Assembly (NCBI RefSeq): GCF_021502575.1
Contig: NZ_JAKFGN010000002.1
Span: 1 to 64,000, forward strand
Reading direction: 5' to 3'
DNA length: 64,000 bases
Origin: Bradyrhizobium sp. G127
Lineage (GTDB): Bacteria; Pseudomonadota; Alphaproteobacteria; Rhizobiales; Xanthobacteraceae
Positions 7,989 to 17,309 of the stretch are shown piece after piece. The translations under genes were made by a program, and so were the position numbers. Each line of letters begins with the position of its first letter. The stretch's first letter is position 1. The notes beneath the pieces were generated by a model, which was given only the letters and a program-made list of their open reading frames with translations, had not been told where the DNA came from and did no database searches.

Positions 7989-9476
7989 ATGACGATGATC
8001 ACGCTTCGGATCAGGACATTGCTATTCCTCGGCCTTGCCGCGCTGACGACGGCGCTAGCTGCGCCCGCGCACGCGGAAAAGCGTGTGGCGCTGGTGATCG
8101 GCAACAACGACTACCGTAACGTGCCCCGCTTGCAGAAAGCAGTGAACGACGCACGCACCATGACCGATGCACTGAAGCAGCTCGGCTTCAAGGTGCTGTT
8201 TGCCGAAAACCAGACCCGTGCGGCGTTCAGCGAGACCATGCTGGCGTTCGACAAGATCGTGGAGCCGGGCGACACGGCGTTTTTCTTTTTTGCGGGGCAC
8301 GGATTTGAAATCAACGGCCAGAACTATCTGCTGCCGACGGACATCGCCGCGGTCACGCAAGGCCAGGAGGAGTTGATCCGGGATGGCGCATTCGCGGCCG
8401 AGCGTGTGATCTCCCGGCTTCAAGAGCGTGGCGCACGGACATCCATTCTTGTGTTCGACGCCTGCCGCAACAATCCGTTTGAGGCGACCGGGACGCGCGC
8501 GCTGGGCGGCAGCGGAGGCCTTGCGCCGATCTCCCCGCCGGAAGGCGTGTTCGTGATCTTTTCCGCTGGCGCCAAGCAGACGGCGCTGGATCGCCTCAAC
8601 GATAATGACCCCAATCCCAATTCGGTGTTCACCCGCAGCTTCGTGCGCGAACTGGCCCAGCCCGGCCTCAATCTAGTGCAGATTGCCAAGCGCACCCAGT
8701 CGGATGTGCGCCAGATGACATCTGCGGCCAGCCGGATGCAGACGCCGGCCTACTACGATCAGATCGTGGGCGACCTAGTCTTGAAGCCTGCTAAGGACGG
8801 CGAGCGCGCCATCGCGGTCGAACCCCAGGTCGTGGCGCTGACAATCGCGCCGCCACCGCCGATCATCAACGATTCCGGCAACGCGCCCATTGCGAGCTTC
8901 ATGCGCCATAACGGCGGATGGTCGATTGCGTTCTCGATCGCCGATCCAGCGCTGGCGATTTCCTGGCGGCTCGGTGAGAGCGGCGAGTTCAAGGAAACCG
9001 GCTTCACCGATGCGCTCGATCCGCGCACCAGGCGGCGGATGCCGAATCCGTCAATCGAATTGCCGAACGATGCGCCGGCCGCGACTATTCAGGTCCGTTA
9101 CGTTGATCCGACCGGCCAGATGCAGGGGCCATTTCCGATCAAGTTCGATCCCGAGGCGGCGCTGATCGCCAGCCATCGCAAGCTGCTGGACATGACCTCG
9201 AATAGCTGGCTGGCGTTCGGCGGCTACAGCGGGCCGCTGGTCTATTACTCGCAGATATTGTCCTACCGCTGTGCGATCCGGGAAATGCGCGTCGGCATCG
9301 ACACCACGGTACCGAACCAGGTGGTCAAGATTCCGCCATGCAATCCGAAAGACCCGTCGGCGATCCCGGAAAACGCGGCGTCCTACATGAAAATCCCGGC
9401 GACGACGCGATCCGTTTCAGTCGAACTGACCTATCAGGACGGCAGCCTGTCGGAGATCAAGAACTTCCGGCGATAA
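7989..9476 (+). CDS. Exported caspase-like (peptidase C14) protein
   Basis: This 495-residue protein has a signal peptide ending at about 'APAHA' (residue 30), then a caspase/metacaspase p20-like domain at about 32-265. The His-Cys dyad is intact: H104 in 'FFAGHGFEI' and C159 in 'VFDACRNNPF'. The remaining 230 residues are Pro-containing and of no family I recognise. Bacterial orthocaspases of this type cleave after basic residues or act in stress and programmed death pathways; the substrate here is unknown. An alternative ATG lies at 7995. It is monocistronic, between helicase and parE genes on the other strand. Confidence 0.85.
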   Translation: MTMITLRIRTLLFLGLAALTTALAAPAHAEKRVALVIGNNDYRNVPRLQKAVNDARTMTDALKQLGFKVLFAENQTRAAFSETMLAFDKIVEPGDTAFFFFAGHGFEINGQNYLLPTDIAAVTQGQEELIRDGAFAAERVISRLQERGARTSILVFDACRNNPFEATGTRALGGSGGLAPISPPEGVFVIFSAGAKQTALDRLNDNDPNPNSVFTRSFVRELAQPGLNLVQIAKRTQSDVRQMTSAASRMQTPAYYDQIVGDLVLKPAKDGERAIAVEPQVVALTIAPPPPIINDSGNAPIASFMRHNGGWSIAFSIADPALAISWRLGESGEFKETGFTDALDPRTRRRMPNPSIELPNDAPAATIQVRYVDPTGQMQGPFPIKFDPEAALIASHRKLLDMTSNSWLAFGGYSGPLVYYSQILSYRCAIREMRVGIDTTVPNQVVKIPPCNPKDPSAIPENAASYMKIPATTRSVSVELTYQDGSLSEIKNFRR

Positions 9477-9537
9477 GGATACCGCGGTACCGGGTCCGAC
9501 CGCTGATCACGTGTCTTGATCAGGCTGGAACGTAAGC

Positions 9538-11607
9538 TCACACGTCCAGTAGGTCCTCGTTGGCGAATTCCGCCTTGTCGGAGATGAAGGCAAAACGGGC
9601 TTCGGCCTTGGTGCCCATCAAACGCTCGACGGAGTCAGCCGTGCCCTCGCGGTCGTCCGCCAGCAGCACCACGCGCAGCATGGTGCGCTTGGTGGGATCC
9701 ATCGTGGTTTCCTTCAACTGCGCCGGCATCATCTCGCCGAGGCCTTTGAAGCGGCCGATCTCGACCTTGGCGTTGGCGTGGAATTCCTTCTTGAGCAGTT
9801 CGTCGCGGTGCTTCTCGTCGCGGGCGTAGAACGTCTTTGCGCCGTGGGTGAGACGATACAGCGGCGGCACCGCGAGATAGAGGTGACCCTCGTCGATCAG
9901 GCGCGGCATTTGCCGGTAAAAGAACGTGATGAGCAGCGAGGCAATATGCGCGCCGTCCACGTCCGCGTCGGTCATGATGATGATGCGCGAGTAGCGCAAA
10001 TCTTCTTCCCGGTATTGCGCGCCGGTGCCGGCACCGATGGCCTGAATGAGATCGGAGAGCTGTGCGTTGGCGGTCAGCTTTTCCTTGGTGGCCGATGCGA
10101 CGTTGAGAATCTTTCCGCGCAGGGGAAGGATCGCCTGTGTCTTGCGGTCCCGAGCTTGTTTGGCGCTGCCGCCTGCGGAATCGCCTTCGACAATGAAGAG
10201 CTCGGAGCCTTCGGTCGCGCTGTTGGTGCAATCTGCGAGTTTGCCGGGCAGCCTCAGCTTCTTCACGGCGGTCTTGCGGGAGGTTTCTTTTTCGGCGCGG
10301 CGGCGCAGCCGTTCATCGGCGCGTTCGACGACGAATTCCAGCAGCTTGTTCGCCTGAACCGGATTGCCGGTCAGCCAGTGATCGAACGGGTCCTTGATGG
10401 CCTGTTCGACAATCCTCTGGGCCTCTGCGGTCGCCAGCCGGTCCTTCGTCTGGCCCTGGAACTCCGGTTCGCGCACGAATACCGAAAGCATCGCGGCGGC
10501 GCCGACCATGACGTCTTCGGACGTGATCGATGTGGCTTTCTTGCCCTGGCCGATGCGCTCCTCATAGTCCTTTAGACCGCGCAGCAACGCGCTTCGGAAG
10601 CCCGCTTCGTGCGTGCCGCCATCCGGCGTCGGCACCGTATTGGTGTAGGACGAAAGAAACCCGTCGGCATCGGCGGTCCACGCCACTGCCCATTCGCACG
10701 CGCCGTGCGCGCCGTTGCGGCCGGACTTGCCGGAGAAGATATCCGGATGCACCAGCGTGTCAGCATGAATAGCCGCCGCAAGGTAGTCCTTCAGACCGCC
10801 GGGGAAATGGAACGTGGCATCGGGTGGAACGTCTTCGACGCCCTTGAGTAGTTCCGGATCGCAGCGCCAGCGGATTTCAACGCCGCCGAACAGATAGGCT
10901 TTCGAGCGCGCCATTTTGAACAGACGCTGCGGCTTGAACTGCGCCTTGGCGCCGAAAATCTCGCTGTCGGGTTTGAACCGGATACTGGTGCCGCGGCGAT
11001 TGTTGATCTTGCCGAGTTCTTCGAGCTTGCCCTTCGGCTTGCCGCGCTCGAACGTCATTCTGTAGAGCTGCTGATTGCGCGCGACCTCGACCACCAGCAG
11101 CGAGGAGAGGGCGTTCACCACCGACACGCCAACGCCATGCAGTCCGCCGGAGGTCTCATAGACCTTGGAGTCGAATTTTCCGCCCGCGTGCAGCGTGCAC
11201 ATGATGATTTCGAGGGCGGATTTCTTCGGAAATTTCGGATGCGGATCGACCGGAATGCCGCGGCCGTTATCGACGACGGTCAGATAACCATCTGCGCCGA
11301 GATGCACCTCGATGAAAGTGGCGTGTCCGGCAAGTGCTTCATCCATCGAGTTGTCGATGACTTCCGCGAACAGGTGATGCAGCGCCTTCTCGTCGGTGCC
11401 GCCGATATACATGCCGGGGCGTCGGCGCACGGGCTCCAGCCCTTCCAGCACCTCGATGTCCCGCGCGGTGTAGCCCGCTTCCGCGCCCGAGGGACGGGCC
11501 GCGGATTTCGCGGCTGCGCGTGGCTTTCGGTCCGACGAGGCGAAAAGGTCCCGGCCACCCTGCGAGGTGTCGGATATTTTGTCTTTATTTTTCAATGGCT
11601 TCCGCAT
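9538..11607 (-). CDS. parE: DNA topoisomerase IV subunit B
   Basis: This 689-residue ATPase subunit of topoisomerase IV decatenates chromosomes. It has a GHKL ATPase domain ('EVIDNSMDEALAG', 'VDNGRGIPV', 'GGLHGVGVSVVNALS'), a transducer domain, a TOPRIM domain ('FIVEGDSAGGSA', 'IMTDADVDGAHI') and the C-terminal GyrB motif ('RFKGLGEM'). The 45-residue basic N-terminal extension before 'YTARDIEVLEGLEPV' and the overall length fit alphaproteobacterial ParE better than GyrB, which is longer. It stands alone, divergent from dedA. Confidence 0.9.
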   Translation of the reverse strand: MRKPLKNKDKISDTSQGGRDLFASSDRKPRAAAKSAARPSGAEAGYTARDIEVLEGLEPVRRRPGMYIGGTDEKALHHLFAEVIDNSMDEALAGHATFIEVHLGADGYLTVVDNGRGIPVDPHPKFPKKSALEIIMCTLHAGGKFDSKVYETSGGLHGVGVSVVNALSSLLVVEVARNQQLYRMTFERGKPKGKLEELGKINNRRGTSIRFKPDSEIFGAKAQFKPQRLFKMARSKAYLFGGVEIRWRCDPELLKGVEDVPPDATFHFPGGLKDYLAAAIHADTLVHPDIFSGKSGRNGAHGACEWAVAWTADADGFLSSYTNTVPTPDGGTHEAGFRSALLRGLKDYEERIGQGKKATSITSEDVMVGAAAMLSVFVREPEFQGQTKDRLATAEAQRIVEQAIKDPFDHWLTGNPVQANKLLEFVVERADERLRRRAEKETSRKTAVKKLRLPGKLADCTNSATEGSELFIVEGDSAGGSAKQARDRKTQAILPLRGKILNVASATKEKLTANAQLSDLIQAIGAGTGAQYREEDLRYSRIIIMTDADVDGAHIASLLITFFYRQMPRLIDEGHLYLAVPPLYRLTHGAKTFYARDEKHRDELLKKEFHANAKVEIGRFKGLGEMMPAQLKETTMDPTKRTMLRVVLLADDREGTADSVERLMGTKAEARFAFISDKAEFANEDLLDV

Positions 11608-11781
11608 AGGTCTTAAATCTTGATCGATCGTGATCGGTGGACGAATCGCTGGCTGTTACTATGCCACGGTTGGGGCGGTAAATGTGACGCAGGAGGTTCC
11701 CGGACACGAGGGCGATGGGCCGTGGTATCGGGAACGGGGGGCCGGCGCGACTCAATAAAATAAGCCGGGATTGGGATATCT

Positions 11782-12300
11782 ATGACTTTTGAAGATATGA
11801 CCCGCGGGATCGCGGAATTCGTCCGCGATCATCAGATGTGGGCGATGCCGGTCGTCTTTGCCCTGGCTTTCGCGGAATCGCTGGCTTTTCTGTCGCTGAT
11901 TATTCCAGCTTGGGGAGCGCTGGTTTCGATTGGCGCGCTGATTGGTGTCAGCGGCATCAATTTCTGGCCGATCTGGATTGCGGGCGGGCTCGGAGCAGCC
12001 TGCGGTGACTGGCTGTCGTACTGGATCGGCGTCAGATTCCACGATCGGATCGCCCACATGTGGCCGATGTCGAGCTTTCCCGACATGCTGCCGCGGGCGG
12101 AACGGTTCATGAAAAAATGGGGAGTTCTCGGCATTTTCATCGGCCGCTTTTCAGGACCGCTGCGCGCGACCGTGCCGCTTGTCGCGGGCGTTGTCGAAAT
12201 GCCGTACTGGCATTTTCAGTTCGCGAACTTTACGTCGGCGTTCCTGTGGGCCGGTATCCTGATGGCGCCCGGAATCCTTGGCGTCAAATTGCTGATGTAA
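11782..12300 (+). CDS. DedA family membrane protein
   Basis: This 172-residue inner-membrane protein of the DedA/SNARE-associated (VTT) family has about four to five hydrophobic segments. The signature 'GRFSGPLRATVPLVAG' near residue 113 is typical. Family members are linked to undecaprenyl-phosphate or phospholipid recycling and envelope homeostasis; the exact substrate cannot be read. The start ATG at 11782 lies 175 bases from the divergent parE start. Downstream, 12301-12470 contains no recognisable feature. Confidence 0.88.
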   Translation: MTFEDMTRGIAEFVRDHQMWAMPVVFALAFAESLAFLSLIIPAWGALVSIGALIGVSGINFWPIWIAGGLGAACGDWLSYWIGVRFHDRIAHMWPMSSFPDMLPRAERFMKKWGVLGIFIGRFSGPLRATVPLVAGVVEMPYWHFQFANFTSAFLWAGILMAPGILGVKLLM

Positions 12301-12470
12301 CGGCAGGCTTTCAAACTCATCGTGATCGGGAATAGGCAGCGCGTCACGGTGTTAAAGTGGCGCGCTGTTCATGCGCGCTACGCTGAGAATGACTTGCAAC
12401 AAAGCACCAACAAATAGCGGCAACAATCTGGGTCTAGGTTCAACAGACCTCATGTACCGGGAGAATTTTC

Positions 12471-13460
12471 ATGGCACTGACACGACGTCACGCGCTGGCT
12501 GGCGCTGCTGCTCTCGCGGCCGCTCCGTTGATGCCGGGGCTTCCCGCGAAAGCCGCGGCTCCTATTGCCGGCAAGCAGAACGCCAGCTTCTATCGCTATA
12601 AGGTCGGCGATGCCGAAGTGACGGTGATTTCGGATGGTGCGACGACTTTCCCGCTGGGCGATAGTTTCGTTCTCAATGCCAAGAAGGACGAGGTCAATGC
12701 CGCGCTCGAGAAGGCTTTCCGTCCGCGCGACAAGATGACCATCAACTTCGGACCGCTGGTGATCAACACGGGCGGCAAGCTGGTGGTGGTTGATACCGGC
12801 AACGGTCCGGCAGCCTTTGCGTCGAGCAAGGGCGCTGTCGGCCAGTTCGCCTCCAACATGACGGCCGCCGGGATCGATCCCAAGGCCATCGACGTGGTGG
12901 TGATCTCCCATTTTCACGGCGATCACGTGAACGGCCTATTGACCGCCGACAACCAGCTTGCGTTTCCTAATGCCGAAGTTCTGGTGCCCGCGGTCGAGTG
13001 GAAATACTGGATGGATGACGGCGAGATGAGCCGCGCATCGGGCGACCGCATGGTCGGTCTGTTCAAGAACAACCGCCGGGTATTCGAAACGGGACTGAAC
13101 AAGAAGGTCACGCCCTATGAATGGGGCAAGGAGGTCGCGCCGGGAATGCTGGCCGTGGAATCCATCGGGCATACCCCGGGGCACACGTCTTATGTGCTGT
13201 CATCCGGCGCGGACAAGGTCTTCATCCAGTCCGACGTGACCAACGATCCCGATCTGTTTGCCCGCAATCCCGGTTGGCACCTGATGTTCGATCAGGATCC
13301 GGCGCAGGCCGAGATCACGCGGCGTAAGGTCTATGACATGATCGCTGCCGAGAAACTGAGCGTGCAGGGCTTCCACTATCCGTTCCCCGGTCTCGCTCAC
13401 CTCGAAAAGGATGGCTCCGGCTATCGCTGGATTCCGGCGCCCTGGAAACCGGTCATCTAG
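12471..13460 (+). CDS. Tat-exported MBL-fold metallo-hydrolase
   Basis: The protein has 329 residues. A twin-arginine signal 'TRRHALAGAAAL' and Ala-rich h-region end near 'AKA' (residue 28), pointing to folded export to the periplasm. The metallo-beta-lactamase fold follows with 'SHFHGDHVNGL' (HxHxDH), the conserved 'TPGHTSYV' His, 'QSDV' Asp and the terminal 'GFHYPFPG' His. GGGAG precedes the ATG closely. The family is broad (lactonases, phosphodiesterases, arylsulfatase-like), so the substrate is left open. A strong palindrome follows 40 bases downstream and could help end transcription. Confidence 0.87.
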   Translation: MALTRRHALAGAAALAAAPLMPGLPAKAAAPIAGKQNASFYRYKVGDAEVTVISDGATTFPLGDSFVLNAKKDEVNAALEKAFRPRDKMTINFGPLVINTGGKLVVVDTGNGPAAFASSKGAVGQFASNMTAAGIDPKAIDVVVISHFHGDHVNGLLTADNQLAFPNAEVLVPAVEWKYWMDDGEMSRASGDRMVGLFKNNRRVFETGLNKKVTPYEWGKEVAPGMLAVESIGHTPGHTSYVLSSGADKVFIQSDVTNDPDLFARNPGWHLMFDQDPAQAEITRRKVYDMIAAEKLSVQGFHYPFPGLAHLEKDGSGYRWIPAPWKPVI

Positions 13461-13493
13461 GATCTCATCGACAGTGACATGATCGGATGTGAC

Positions 13494-13534
13494 TTGACGG
13501 GTCATGGGCGCGGACCTATATCCGCGCCCATGAC
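13494..13534 (+). promoter_or_regulatory. Strong promoter overlapped by a perfect 14-bp-arm palindrome
   Basis: TTGACG (13494-13499) and TATATC (13517-13522) are spaced by exactly 17 bases. GTCATGGGCGCGGA (13501-13514) and TCCGCGCCCATGAC (13521-13534) form a perfect 14-base inverted repeat with a six-base centre that lies on the -10 box. Transcription would start near 13529, inside the right arm. This looks like a repressor operator for argC, though the same DNA could fold as a terminator hairpin for the upstream gene; there is no T-run. Confidence 0.55.
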
Positions 13535-13559
13535 TGGCGCATTCACCATCCTGTTTTCT

Positions 13560-13592
13560 AGCCGCCGCCGCGCTTTCGCGGTATGGGCGGCT
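13560..13592 (+). promoter_or_regulatory. Structured leader hairpin upstream of argC
   Basis: AGCCGCC (13560-13566) pairs with GGCGGCT (13586-13592), and inside it CCGCG (13568-13572) pairs with CGCGG (13577-13581) around CTTT. It lies in the roughly 190-base leader expected from the promoter at 13494. No reading frame explains the pairing. Function unknown; a structured 5' leader is the plain reading. Confidence 0.35.
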
Positions 13593-13717
13593 GAACGCGT
13601 TTGATCGTCGTCAATGCCGCCGGATAGGGTCCGCGGCACCTTGTTTCTCTCCAAAACTTGCCGCAAGACCTGCTCCGGTAGCGTTGTTTTTGAACTCGCA
13701 CGGGTAAAGGTTTGATC

Positions 13718-14776
13718 ATGGCTGAGAAGAAGAAAATCGGCATCCTCGGCGCCTCCGGTTACACCGGGGCCGAACTTGTCCGGCTGTTGTTGCGTCATCC
13801 CCGTGTCGAGATCGTGTTGCTGACGGCTGACAGGCGCGCAGGGCAGATGATGGGGGATGTCTTCCCGCAATTTACGCCCTATGATTTGCCGCGTCTGGTG
13901 ACGATCGACGAGGTCGATTGGGTAAATGCGGGTTTGGATCTCGTGTTCTGTGCGCTTCCGCACGCCACAACCCAGAAGGTGTTGAAAGACCTTCTCGCCA
14001 AGGCGCCCGACATCAAGGTCGTCGATCTGTCGGCGGATTTCCGGCTGGAAGATCCCGCAGCCTATGCCAAGTGGTACGGGCACGAACATCACGCGCTCGA
14101 ATTGCAGAAGGAAGCCGTCTACGGGCTTGCGGAAGTCTACCGGCGCGACATCAAGAAAGCGCGGCTGGTCGCCAATCCGGGCTGCTACACAACCTGCGCG
14201 CAACTTCCCCTGATCCCGTTGCTGAAGGCCAAGGCCATCGAGGCGGATGAAATCGTCATCGACGCCAAATCCGGCATGACCGGAGCCGGGCGCTCGGCGA
14301 AGGAAGAAATGCTGTTCTCGGAAGTCTCCGAAGGCTTTCATGCCTACGGTGTAGGCCAGCACCGGCACATGGCCGAACTCGATCAGGAATTCACCAAGGC
14401 CGCCGGTAAGGACGTCGTCGTCTCGTTCACGCCGCATCTGGTGCCGATGAACCGCGGTATCTTCTCGACCATTTATGTGCGGGGACGGCGGGGCAAGATC
14501 GCGCAAGATCTGCACGAGGTTCTGGTCAAGCAGTACGAGAAGGAGCCGTTTGTTCACGTCCTGCCGTTCGGCAAGGCGCCGCAGTCGCGGCATGTGCGCG
14601 GCTCGAACATGACGTTCATCGGTGTTGTTGCCGACCGCATCGCGGGCCGCGCCATCATCATCTCGACGCTCGATAACCTGACCAAGGGCGCGTCGGGCCA
14701 GGCCGTGCAGAACATGAACCTGGTGCTTGGCTTTCCAGAAACGATCGGCATCGATCAGCCGCCGATGTTTCCGTAG
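13718..14776 (+). CDS. argC: N-acetyl-gamma-glutamyl-phosphate reductase
   Basis: This enzyme makes N-acetylglutamate semialdehyde in arginine biosynthesis, using NADPH. The protein is 352 residues from the ATG at 13718, which has AAAGG seven bases upstream; a TTG two codons earlier is less likely. The Rossmann motif is 'GASGYTGAELVRLLLRHP', and the catalytic cysteine is C156 in 'ANPGCYTT'. The long form (about 350 residues) is normal for alphaproteobacteria. It is a single gene with its own palindromic promoter and a terminator directly after it, so it appears to be regulated on its own. Confidence 0.96.
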   Translation: MAEKKKIGILGASGYTGAELVRLLLRHPRVEIVLLTADRRAGQMMGDVFPQFTPYDLPRLVTIDEVDWVNAGLDLVFCALPHATTQKVLKDLLAKAPDIKVVDLSADFRLEDPAAYAKWYGHEHHALELQKEAVYGLAEVYRRDIKKARLVANPGCYTTCAQLPLIPLLKAKAIEADEIVIDAKSGMTGAGRSAKEEMLFSEVSEGFHAYGVGQHRHMAELDQEFTKAAGKDVVVSFTPHLVPMNRGIFSTIYVRGRRGKIAQDLHEVLVKQYEKEPFVHVLPFGKAPQSRHVRGSNMTFIGVVADRIAGRAIIISTLDNLTKGASGQAVQNMNLVLGFPETIGIDQPPMFP

Positions 14777-14801
14777 AAACGCCGAAAGCGGACAGACAAT
14801 A

Positions 14802-14830
14802 AAAAGGGACGGCGCAGGCCGTCCCTTTTC
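14802..14830. terminator. Bidirectional rho-independent terminator
   Basis: AAAAGGGACGGC (14802-14813) and GCCGTCCCTTTT (14818-14829) form a perfect 12-base stem with loop GCAG. The A-run and T-run at either side allow it to serve argC on the plus strand and the convergent MAPEG gene on the minus strand. Confidence 0.9.
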
Positions 14831-14852
14831 GTTTATCCGATGACGTAAGCGA

Positions 14853-15251
14853 TCAGAAAACCTTGAAAATCGCCAGTGCGAGAACTGCCTGCGCGACGAA
14901 GCCGACAGTGAAAAGAACGGTCCGCAGAACCGGAACGCCGAACGTGTAGACGATCAGATGACCAAGTCGGCACCAGAAATAAACCGCGCAGGCCAGCACG
15001 GTCCATTTCGTCGAATAATCGATCGCATTGAGGATCAGAACCAGCGGCGCAAATATGACCAGATTTTCGACCGCGTTGTCATGGGCGAACATCATGCGGT
15101 TCGCCCATTCGGATTGCGGCTTGTCGTTACGTGACGGGTTCGCCATCGCGCCGCCAAGGCCGCGAATCTGGCACCGGTTGATCGTGTAGGGAATCCAGAG
15201 CAGGCCGGTTAAAATAACGGTCAGCGTCAGCCAGAACAGTTCACGTGTCAT
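14853..15251 (-). CDS. MAPEG family membrane protein
   Basis: This 132-residue protein has four hydrophobic segments and the MAPEG pattern: 'RGLGGAMANPSRND' loop after TM1, 'RMMFAHDNAVENLVIFAPLVL', and a C-terminal hydrophobic pair. The superfamily includes membrane glutathione transferases and eicosanoid enzymes; bacterial members are mostly uncharacterised, and the reaction cannot be read. It is convergent with argC, and its stop is 23 bases from the shared terminator. It lies upstream of, and antiparallel to, nothing related. Confidence 0.85.
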   Translation of the reverse strand: MTRELFWLTLTVILTGLLWIPYTINRCQIRGLGGAMANPSRNDKPQSEWANRMMFAHDNAVENLVIFAPLVLILNAIDYSTKWTVLACAVYFWCRLGHLIVYTFGVPVLRTVLFTVGFVAQAVLALAIFKVF

Positions 15252-15417
15252 CGAGGTTTCCCTTCCAATTCCGCAAGGCCGCCTGAAGCGCGCCGCACCG
15301 CAATGGTCACCCCGCGGTGTCGATCCGTCCCAAGGATCGAATCCGACGCTTCATCGTCCACGACATTCATAGACGGTTGGTCAAGTTCGGCCAATATCGG
15401 GGGAAGGGTTTTCCTGC

Positions 15418-17235
15418 CTAGGCGCGCACGCGGACGTAGCTGCCGGGGGCATCCTCTAGGGCTTCCAGTTGCCCGGTACCCGGAATGCGCGCCGGAACCT
15501 GCTCGGCATCGATGGTCTCCAGCCACGCGCGCCAGTCCGGCCACCACGATCCCTTGTGTTCCTCCGCATCCTTGAACCAGTCCGTGAGGGTGGTGTTCTG
15601 GATACGATCATTGGTCCAGTACTGGTATTTTCCGGATTCCGGAGGATTGACGACGCCGGCGATGTGGCCCGATCCCGCGACAACGTATTTCACCGGACCG
15701 CCAAAGAATTGCGAGCCGTACAGCACGGATTCCGCCGGGGCGATGTGATCTTCCCGCGTGGCAAGATTATAGATCGGCACCTTCACCTTGGAGAGGTCGA
15801 GTTGGGTGTTGTCGATGGCCATGGTGCCGGTGGACAGCCGGTTTTCGAGATAGCAGTTGCGCAGATAGAAGGAATGGTTCGCGGCCGGCATCCGGGTTGC
15901 GTCCGAATTCCAGTGCAGCAGGTCGAACGCCGCAGGCTCTTTGCCCTTCAGATAGTTGCTGACCACGTAGGACCAGATCAGATCGTTAGAGCGCAGCATG
16001 TTGAAGGCCATCGCCATCTTGCTGCCTTCCAGCACGCCAGCCTGTTTCATTTCGCGTTCGAGGCTGGAAACCTGGTTTTCATCGACGAACACTAGAAGGT
16101 CGCCGGCGTGGGTGAAGTCCACCTGCGCCGCGAGGAAGGTCGCGGATGTGACGCGAACGCGCCGCTTCTCGGCGAGCCACGCCAGCGTCGTCGCCAGCAA
16201 CGTTCCGCCGACGCAGTAACCCATGGTATGAACGCGCATTTCGCCGGTGGCTTTTTCGATGACGTCCATCGCCGTCAGTGGGCCTTCGCGCATGTAGTCC
16301 TCGAAGGTCTTGCCGCCAAGTTTTTTGTCGGGATTGACCCACGAAATCAGGAACACCGTGAGGCCCTGATTGACGCACCACTGGACGAAGGATTTCTGGC
16401 GGTTGAGATCGAGGATGTAGAACTTGTTGATCCACGGCGGCACGATCAGCAGCGGCGTGCGAAGAACGCTCTCCGTCGTCGGCGTGTACTGGATGAGCTG
16501 CATGATCTCGTTCTGATAGATCACCTTGCCAGGCGTCAGCGCGAGGTCGCGGCCGATTTCGAGATCAGCGGCAGACTGACGGATTTTAAGCGTGCCGTGT
16601 CCGGCCTCGATATCTTCCGCCAGCATCTTCATGCCACGTACAAGGTTGTCCCCGTTGCTCGCAAGCGTCTGCCGCAGCACTTCCGGATTGGTCAGGATGA
16701 AATTGGATGGCGAAATCGCGTTCGTGACCTGCTGGATGTAGAACTCGGCCTTCTTACGGGTGTGCGGGTCGAGGCCGTTTGCGTTCTTGACGAGATCATT
16801 CGCCCACTGCGTCGTCAGCAGGTAGGCCTGCATCACGAACTCGAAGAACTGATTGGTCTTCCACTCCGGGTCTTGGAAGCGTTTATCGCGCGGCGACGGC
16901 TCCGCCGCCGGTGCCGCGGCTTCGCCCGACAGGCGGCGCGTCGCGCTGCTCAGCAACTCCAGATACGATTTTCCGATTTTGGTTTGCACCTCGGCGGCGC
17001 GCTGTTCGTCCGACAGCCAATAGTCGGCGACCGACGTCAGTGTCTTCACAACCTCCGTGAGTTGGGCAGGGGGTTGATCCGTGACCTCGCCGTTCTCCCG
17101 CGGCTTCAGATAAGCGGAAAGTGCGCGGCCACTGGATTCGATCGCGCGAGCGAGGTTCGCGGAGAATGCTTCCGGATCGAAGCCTTTCGCATTCCCGGAT
17201 TCTGCAGCCTTGGTGTCTAGCAAGGTGTCACTCAT
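15418..17235 (-). CDS. phaC: Class I poly(3-hydroxyalkanoate) synthase
   Basis: This 605-residue enzyme polymerises hydroxyacyl-CoA into PHA storage granules. The lipase-like box is 'GYCVGGT' with catalytic C341; the Asp is in 'NLATREDHIAP' and the His in 'GSGHIAGV'. N-terminal residues 1-110 are the variable region and PhaC_N covers about 115-290. The length is typical for class I enzymes. No phaA, phaB or phasin gene is adjacent; phaR-type control is suggested only by a TGC-rich leader upstream. Translation starts at ATG 17235, and its stop is 166 bases downstream of the MAPEG start. Confidence 0.95.
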   Translation of the reverse strand: MSDTLLDTKAAESGNAKGFDPEAFSANLARAIESSGRALSAYLKPRENGEVTDQPPAQLTEVVKTLTSVADYWLSDEQRAAEVQTKIGKSYLELLSSATRRLSGEAAAPAAEPSPRDKRFQDPEWKTNQFFEFVMQAYLLTTQWANDLVKNANGLDPHTRKKAEFYIQQVTNAISPSNFILTNPEVLRQTLASNGDNLVRGMKMLAEDIEAGHGTLKIRQSAADLEIGRDLALTPGKVIYQNEIMQLIQYTPTTESVLRTPLLIVPPWINKFYILDLNRQKSFVQWCVNQGLTVFLISWVNPDKKLGGKTFEDYMREGPLTAMDVIEKATGEMRVHTMGYCVGGTLLATTLAWLAEKRRVRVTSATFLAAQVDFTHAGDLLVFVDENQVSSLEREMKQAGVLEGSKMAMAFNMLRSNDLIWSYVVSNYLKGKEPAAFDLLHWNSDATRMPAANHSFYLRNCYLENRLSTGTMAIDNTQLDLSKVKVPIYNLATREDHIAPAESVLYGSQFFGGPVKYVVAGSGHIAGVVNPPESGKYQYWTNDRIQNTTLTDWFKDAEEHKGSWWPDWRAWLETIDAEQVPARIPGTGQLEALEDAPGSYVRVRA

Positions 17236-17309
17236 CGCTTCGTTCTGAACTCTCTTCTTAGCTGACCATCAGCGCGTAAATTCTAAGTATCATCATGGCA
17301 TAGTTCAGA

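Noticed and set aside
13560-13592. A known riboswitch in the argC leader
   Set aside because: No pattern of any riboswitch class that I know; only simple hairpins.
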